35,000 bases of DNA, taken from positions 1 through 35,000 of the forward strand of contig JAEYAG010000159.1 of NCBI GenBank assembly GCA_023451265.1. The letters run 5' to 3'. Shown here piece after piece: positions 30,738 to 35,000 of this stretch (the first letter of the stretch is position 1; each line of letters begins with the position of its first letter). The DNA comes from Actinomycetes bacterium (GTDB taxonomy: Bacteria > Actinomycetota > Actinomycetes > Actinomycetales > Microbacteriaceae). The notes beneath the pieces are model-generated. The model was given only the letters and a program-made list of their open reading frames with translations. It was not told the origin of the DNA and ran no database searches. The position numbers and the translations under genes were made by a program.

Positions 30738-32729
30738 ATGAAGTTCTTCCAACGGCTCGGCAGATCGATCATGCTGCCGGTCGCGGTCCTCCCGGTCGCG
30801 GCGATCCTCTCCGGTATCTCTTACTGGATCAGTTCGGCCGCCGGTGGCGCCAACATCGTCTCGGCGTTCCTGGGCGCGGCCGGTGGTGCGCTGCTGGACA
30901 ACATGCCCCTGCTGTTCGCGGTCGGCATCTCGATCGGGATGGCGAACAAGACCGACGGCACGTCGGCTCTCGCGGGCCTCGTGTCATGGCTCACGATCAC
31001 GACCCTGCTCTCGCCCGCCACGATGCAGAACCTGCTCGGCCTTGACGACGTCGCCGACGTGAACCCCGCCTTCGGCAAGGTGCAGAACGTGTTCGTCGGC
31101 ATCCTCGCCGGTCTCATCGGCGCCTGGTGCTACAACAAGTTCAAGGACACGAAGCTCCCCGACGCGCTGTCCTTCTTCTCGGGCAAGCGCTCCGTCGCGA
31201 TCGTCACCGCCGGGGTCTCGCTGGTCGCCGCGGTCGTGCTCATGTTCGTGTGGCCGGTCGTCTACGGCGCGCTCGTCACGTTCGGCGAGTGGATCTCGAC
31301 CATGGGACCGTTCGGTGCCGGGCTCTACGGCTTCATGAACCGCCTGCTCATCCCGACGGGGCTGCACCACGCGCTGAACTCCGTGTTCTGGTTCGACGTC
31401 GCCGGCATCAACGACCTCGTGAACTTCCTCAACGGCACCGGCACCTACGGTGTCACCGGACAGTACATGGCGGGCTTCTTCCCGATCATGATGTTCGGTC
31501 TGCCCGGCGCTGCGCTGGCGATGTACCTGACCGCCGACAGCAAGCGCAAGAAGGTCACCTACGGCATCATGCTCTCCGCGGCGATCGCCTCGTTCTTCGT
31601 CGGCGTGACGGAGCCGCTGGAGTTCTCCTTCATGTTCGTCGCGCCGTGGCTGTACCTCATCCACGCCGTCTTCACCGGAATCTCGGTCATGGTGGCGGCG
31701 ATGCTGCCCACACGCCTCGGCTTCGGCTTCTCGGCCGGCTTCATCGACATGGTCCTGCAGTGGACGAACCCCATGGCCCAGAACCCGTGGATCCTCCTGC
31801 TGCTGGGCGTCGGGTGGTTCTTCATCTACTTCGGCACGTTCTACTTCTTGATCAAGCGCTTCAACCTGAAGACGCCGGGTCGCGGTGATGAGCTCGACGA
31901 GCAGGATGCCGACAATCTCGGCACCAGCCTCACCGGCTACCACGGAACCGCCGAGAAGTTCATCGCCGCGCTCGGCGGCAAGGACAACATCATGGACGTC
32001 GACAACTGCGCAACCCGCCTGCGCATGGAGATCGCGGACACCTCGAAGGTCGACGAGCACGCCCTCAAGCGCGCCGGCGCGGCGGGCACGATCAAGCCCG
32101 GCGGCCACAGCGTGCAGGTGGTCTACGGCCTCAACGTGCAGTTCGTGAAGGACGCCATGGAGGACATCATCAACGACCGCACCGAGCGGATCGAGGCGTT
32201 CCGGGGGGCGAGCGCGGCAGAGACAGGCGCGGTAGCCGGGATGCTCGCACCCGGCGTCGGCGGCGCGGCGATCGCCGCAGGCGCCGCCATCGAACAGCAC
32301 GAGCACGCAGCCACCGACACGCCCGCCATCGTCCGCCTCCGTCAGCCGGTGGCGGGGACGGTCGTTCCGCTGTCCGAGGTCCCCGATCCCATGTTCGCGC
32401 AGGGCACGATGGGCCCGGGCATCGCGATCGATCCCACCGGCGACACGATCGTCGCGCCCGCCGACGCGACCGTCGCCTCCGTGTTCCCGACCGGTCACGC
32501 GATCGGTCTGGCGCTCACGGACGGCACGGAACTGCTGATCCACGTCGGCATCGACACCGTCGACATGAAGGGCGACGGGTTCGAGACGCTGGTCAAGGCG
32601 GGCGACGCCGTCACGGCGGGCACGCCGCTGCTGCGGTTCGACGCGGGAAAGATCCGCGCTGCCGGCCACTCCGCGGTCACGCCGATCATCGTCCTGAACA
32701 ACGAGAGCGTGACCGTCGAGCTCTCCTGA
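30738..32729 (+). CDS. nagE: PTS transporter EIICBA, N-acetylglucosamine (NagE) type
   Basis: 663 residues, a single-chain sugar phosphotransferase permease. EIIC (about 1-385) starts MKFFQRLGRSIMLPVAVLPVA and has GFMNRLLIPTGLHHALNSVFWFD and GFFPIMMFGLPGAALAMYL, closer to E. coli NagE than to PtsG as I remember them. EIIB (about 405-480) has the phospho-cysteine Cys424 in DNCATRLRME. EIIA (about 535-663) has the phospho-histidine His602 in LLIHVGIDTV. The domain order C-B-A matches NagE. GlcNAc is the best guess, but glucose or another amino sugar cannot be excluded. It stands alone between two terminators. Confidence 0.88.
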   Translation: MKFFQRLGRSIMLPVAVLPVAAILSGISYWISSAAGGANIVSAFLGAAGGALLDNMPLLFAVGISIGMANKTDGTSALAGLVSWLTITTLLSPATMQNLLGLDDVADVNPAFGKVQNVFVGILAGLIGAWCYNKFKDTKLPDALSFFSGKRSVAIVTAGVSLVAAVVLMFVWPVVYGALVTFGEWISTMGPFGAGLYGFMNRLLIPTGLHHALNSVFWFDVAGINDLVNFLNGTGTYGVTGQYMAGFFPIMMFGLPGAALAMYLTADSKRKKVTYGIMLSAAIASFFVGVTEPLEFSFMFVAPWLYLIHAVFTGISVMVAAMLPTRLGFGFSAGFIDMVLQWTNPMAQNPWILLLLGVGWFFIYFGTFYFLIKRFNLKTPGRGDELDEQDADNLGTSLTGYHGTAEKFIAALGGKDNIMDVDNCATRLRMEIADTSKVDEHALKRAGAAGTIKPGGHSVQVVYGLNVQFVKDAMEDIINDRTERIEAFRGASAAETGAVAGMLAPGVGGAAIAAGAAIEQHEHAATDTPAIVRLRQPVAGTVVPLSEVPDPMFAQGTMGPGIAIDPTGDTIVAPADATVASVFPTGHAIGLALTDGTELLIHVGIDTVDMKGDGFETLVKAGDAVTAGTPLLRFDAGKIRAAGHSAVTPIIVLNNESVTVELS

Positions 32730-32739
32730 TCGACCGATC

Positions 32740-32773
32740 GCTGCGGCGGGCGTCAGAAGGCGCCCGCCGCAGC
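32740..32773. terminator. Two-way terminator between nagE and the SRAP gene
   Basis: GCTGCGGCGGGCG (32740-32752) and CGCCCGCCGCAGC (32761-32773) form a perfect 13-bp stem with an 8-base loop, midway between the convergent stops. There is no T-tract on either side. Confidence 0.7.
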
Positions 32774-32779
32774 GGCGTG

Positions 32780-33490
32780 TCAGGAGACCGGCTCGATGAG
32801 CTCGGGCCCGTTGTTGCGCACGTTGCCGACGGCGCGGTCTACCTCCCGCATCGACAGCGAATCCACGAGTGCGGGTGCCGCGTCGATCGCCGCGTCCAGC
32901 AGGTCGCCGACGTTCTCGGTGGTCGGGTCGAGCCAGACATCCGCGTAGTCGCCGTCGATGAACAGCGGCATGCGGTCGTGCACCGAGCCGAGGGCGCCGA
33001 TCGAGTCGCGCGTGAGGATCGTGAAGCTCAGCAGCCAGCGCGTCGGATCGTCGTCGCTCTTCGCGGGATCCTTCCACCACTCGTAGAGGCCGGCGAAGAA
33101 CAGCGGCCCGTCATCGATCGGGTGGATGTAGTACGGCGTCTTGACACCGTCTTCGGTCTTCCACTCGTAGTAGCCGGATGCCGGCACGACAGCGCGCCGC
33201 TTGATGAGCGCTTGTCGGAACATCGGCTTGTCCTCGACCTCTTCGGCACGGGCGTTGAAGGCCTTCGACCCGATGCCGGGATCCTTCGCCCAGGCTGGGA
33301 CGAGACCCCATCGGGCCGCCTCGAGCCGGCGCGTGGGCGGCTCGGTCTTGGCGGAGTCGAGCACGATCGCCACGCGATCGGTCGGCGCGATGTTGTACGA
33401 CGGGGCCGGCAGATCATCGCCCTGGATATCGACCCGCAGCACCCCCACCAGCTCGGAACCGGCGTTTGCCACCACGAAGCGTCCGCACAT
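32780..33490 (-). CDS. SRAP (HMCES/YedK) family abasic-site protein
   Basis: 236 residues. SRAP proteins crosslink to abasic sites in single-stranded DNA through the N-terminal cysteine, shielding them. The catalytic Cys2 follows the initiator Met (MCGRFV); the other conserved residues lie in YNIAPT, RWGLVPAWAKD, FNARAEEV, ASGYYEW (the Glu) and SVHDRMP (the His). TAGGCT lies 6 bases before the ATG, so it may be leaderless; the first three bases of that box are also the stop of the preceding gene, 9 bases upstream, so co-transcription is equally possible. Confidence 0.94.
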   Translation of the reverse strand: MCGRFVVANAGSELVGVLRVDIQGDDLPAPSYNIAPTDRVAIVLDSAKTEPPTRRLEAARWGLVPAWAKDPGIGSKAFNARAEEVEDKPMFRQALIKRRAVVPASGYYEWKTEDGVKTPYYIHPIDDGPLFFAGLYEWWKDPAKSDDDPTRWLLSFTILTRDSIGALGSVHDRMPLFIDGDYADVWLDPTTENVGDLLDAAIDAAPALVDSLSMREVDRAVGNVRNNGPELIEPVS

Positions 33491-33496
33491 GCGGCC

Positions 33497-33502
33497 AGCC
33501 TA
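33497..33502 (-). promoter_or_regulatory. Possible -10 box of the SRAP gene
   Basis: TAGGCT (33502-33497, minus strand) is 6 bases from the ATG at 33490 and overlaps the TAG stop of the upstream gene, so the match is partly forced. Confidence 0.35.
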
Positions 33503-34558
33503 CGCGCCGCCTCCGACACCGTCGGCGTCGCGGTCCACCACGCCGATCTCACTCAACCGGTCGAGCAGGCCCGCACCGTCATCGCCCGTCACCCACGGCA
33601 CCCCGGCGGCGGAGTGGTCATTGACCGCCGTGCGACCGCCGGCCAGCACGGCCTCCGTCGGCGACAGCCGGCGGATCGCGACGGCGGTGACGTGATCGGG
33701 GAACTCGCTCGTGAACGACGTGTACAGGTCGTCGTCGTGCTGGCCGTCATCGCCGATCAGCATCCACTTCACGTGAGGGAACTCCCGCGCGAGGCGCCGG
33801 AGGTTCTCCTCCTTGTGCGCGCGACCGCTGCGGAACCACCGATCGTGCGTGGGGCCCCAGTCGGTCAGCAGCAGAGCACCGGGCGGGAACAGGTGCCGCC
33901 GGAGGAAGCGCTGCAGCGTCGGCGCGACGTTCCAGGCTCCCGTGGAGAGGTAGACCACGGGCGCGCCGGGGTGATCGCGCACGAGCCGCTCGAGCAGCAC
34001 CGCCATCCCGGGGACCGGCTGGCGGGCGTGCTCGTTGAGCACGAACGAGTTCCACGCCGCGACGAAGGGCCGGGGGAGCGCGGTGACCATCACGGTGTCG
34101 TCCACATCGGAGACGACCCCGAACCGGACGTCCGAGCCGACGATGAAGACGCGCGTCTCGAAGGGCTCAGAACCCTCCACGGTCATCGTCACCGGCTGCC
34201 AGCCGGGCTTGAGCGTCGCCGGCAGCACCGTGTCGATCACCCCGCCGCGGTCGGCGACCACCTCGTGGCTGACGCCGTCCACGATCACGGTGACCTGCGC
34301 GAAGCCCACGGGCACCGCGGCGAAGCTGCGCCAGCCGCGCACACCGGCGTACTCGCCGGCCGAGCGCGTGCGCACCGACGGCGCGATGAAGACGCGCCCG
34401 AGCACCCGGACCCAGTCCTCCCCGCCGTAGCCGGGGTAGCCGGCGACGGTCGCCCGCTGACCGCGGGCCCGCGCGCGGCGTTCGCGCCAGGCATGGAAGC
34501 GGTATTCGAGACGAGCGAGCCAGAGGACCTTCGCGCGGGGTGCGGGTTCGGCGGGCAT
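33500..34558 (-). CDS. DUF2183 (App1-like) phosphatase domain protein
   Basis: 352 residues. The DUF2183 domain is the HAD-like phosphatase core of yeast App1, a phosphatidate phosphatase. Motif I is DVDDTVMVT (about residue 175); later STGAWNVAPTLQRFLRRHLFP and LIGDDGQHDDDLY supply the other acidic residues. The N-terminal third (FIAPSVRTRSAGEY, then a beta-rich stretch) is usual in bacterial members, whose substrate is unknown. No signal peptide is seen. The start at 34558 has GGAG about 10 bases upstream, inside the end of the DedA gene; an upstream start 20 codons earlier is less likely. It lies 4 bases from the DedA stop and 9 bases before the SRAP start, a compact three-gene run. Confidence 0.88.
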   Translation of the reverse strand: MPAEPAPRAKVLWLARLEYRFHAWRERRARARGQRATVAGYPGYGGEDWVRVLGRVFIAPSVRTRSAGEYAGVRGWRSFAAVPVGFAQVTVIVDGVSHEVVADRGGVIDTVLPATLKPGWQPVTMTVEGSEPFETRVFIVGSDVRFGVVSDVDDTVMVTALPRPFVAAWNSFVLNEHARQPVPGMAVLLERLVRDHPGAPVVYLSTGAWNVAPTLQRFLRRHLFPPGALLLTDWGPTHDRWFRSGRAHKEENLRRLAREFPHVKWMLIGDDGQHDDDLYTSFTSEFPDHVTAVAIRRLSPTEAVLAGGRTAVNDHSAAGVPWVTGDDGAGLLDRLSEIGVVDRDADGVGGGA

Positions 34559-34562
34559 CGAT

Positions 34563-35000
34563 TCAGTCTCCCATGCCGTCCTGGGAATGCTCACCGGTCG
34601 CGGTGTGCTCCCCGGCATCCGCCCTCATGTGACGGGCCTCACGGGCCACGATGATGCGCTTGGCGACGTACGCCAGCACGAGGAACACCACGATGACCGC
34701 GACGAAGAGGTACCCCGCGAAATGCAGCCGGTCGGCGAGCTCCCGATACGTGCCGGCGGCGGCGGCCGCGACGCTGACGTACGCGATGGCCCACACGGTG
34801 CAGGCGGGGGCCGTCCACGCCAGGAAGCGACGGTAGGCGAAGCCGCTCATGCCGACCGTGAGCGGAACGAGCGAGTGCAGCACGGGGAGGAACCGCGACA
34901 GGAAGATGGCCGGCCCGCCGCGCCGGCGCAGATACAGCTCCGCCCGCACCCAGTTGTGCTCACCGATGCGAGCGCCGAGCTTCGAGAAGCGGATGCGGGG
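34563..35000 (-). CDS. DedA family membrane protein, N-terminus beyond window
   Basis: 145 residues are visible; the frame is open to the edge at 35000. It reads GEHNWVRAELYLRRRGGPAIFLSRFLPVLHSLVPLTVGMSGF, the DedA signature with F-x-R-x-x-P and a re-entrant region, followed by two membrane helices (TAPACTVWAIAYVSVAAAAAGTY and GYLFVAVIVVFLVLAYVAK) and a charged His-rich tail. DedA proteins are thought to move lipid carriers such as undecaprenyl phosphate or phospholipids across the membrane. Here it lies just upstream of a DUF2183 (phosphatidate-phosphatase-like) gene, which would fit a lipid theme, but this is inference. Confidence 0.88.
   Translation of the reverse strand, partial: PRIRFSKLGARIGEHNWVRAELYLRRRGGPAIFLSRFLPVLHSLVPLTVGMSGFAYRRFLAWTAPACTVWAIAYVSVAAAAAGTYRELADRLHFAGYLFVAVIVVFLVLAYVAKRIIVAREARHMRADAGEHTATGEHSQDGMGD

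Noticed and set aside
30738..32729. PtsG glucose permease
   Set aside because: The EIIC segments resemble NagE more than PtsG as remembered; substrate is left open but NagE type is preferred.
1..35000. Anti-phage, toxin-antitoxin or biosynthetic cluster
   Set aside because: I looked on both strands for nuclease, toxin, reverse transcriptase, NRPS/PKS and transposase signatures and saw none; the window is core chromosome.

Overview
The window looks like chromosomal core DNA of a high-GC actinobacterium of the family Microbacteriaceae, most likely Microbacterium or a close relative. This rests on about 70% GC, actinobacterial gene orders (tig / clpP1-clpP2 / clpX; folC-DUF4233-ndk; rne-rplU-rpmA-obgE-proB-proA-nadD-rsfS), a translational T-box before ileS, TANNNT -10 boxes with many leaderless starts, and a eukaryote-like isoleucyl-tRNA synthetase. 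I see no insertion sequence, prophage, CRISPR array or integrated element. I did not find a convincing new multi-gene system; the novelty is in regulatory DNA, small unknown proteins and a strongly over-used DNA word.

Layout. 1-1,700: end of an amidohydrolase gene, a Dps ferritin-like protein, a gamma-carbonic-anhydrase-like protein, and two divergently transcribed tRNA genes (Gly-TCC, Pro-TGG). 1,771-6,116: protein quality control, with trigger factor, the two Clp protease subunits (behind a possible ClgR activator box) and ClpX. 6,149-9,901: a RibD/DHFR-like protein, an M3 metallopeptidase divergent from an ArsR-type regulator with two operator-like sequences between them, and two small unknown proteins. 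9,903-14,141: on the minus strand valS, a GNAT acetyltransferase and a pentapeptide-repeat protein, then the ileS T-box leader on the plus strand.

14,142-19,726: ileS-folC-DUF4233-ndk, coupled by ATGA overlaps or very short gaps. 19,746-20,360: a VKOR-family thiol oxidoreductase on the minus strand. 20,470-30,414: RNase E/G with a long leader, a DUF4031 protein (minus strand), ribosomal proteins L21 and L27, the GTPase ObgE, proline synthesis (proB, proA), a one-helix small protein, nadD, a repeat-rich membrane protein and the ribosome silencing factor, followed by tRNA-Ala(GGC) and a strong terminator. 30,738-32,729: a one-gene EIICBA sugar transporter most like NagE. 32,780-35,000, minus strand: a DedA protein (cut by the window edge), a DUF2183 phosphatase-like protein and an SRAP-family abasic-site protein.

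How it fits together: most of the window serves translation (two synthetases, three tRNAs, L21, L27, ObgE, RsfS, RNase E/G) and protein folding or turnover (trigger factor, ClpXP, M3 peptidase). Nine of about 36 genes have a -10 box 6-7 bases before the start codon and so look leaderless. The others have a Shine-Dalgarno sequence or are coupled to the gene before.
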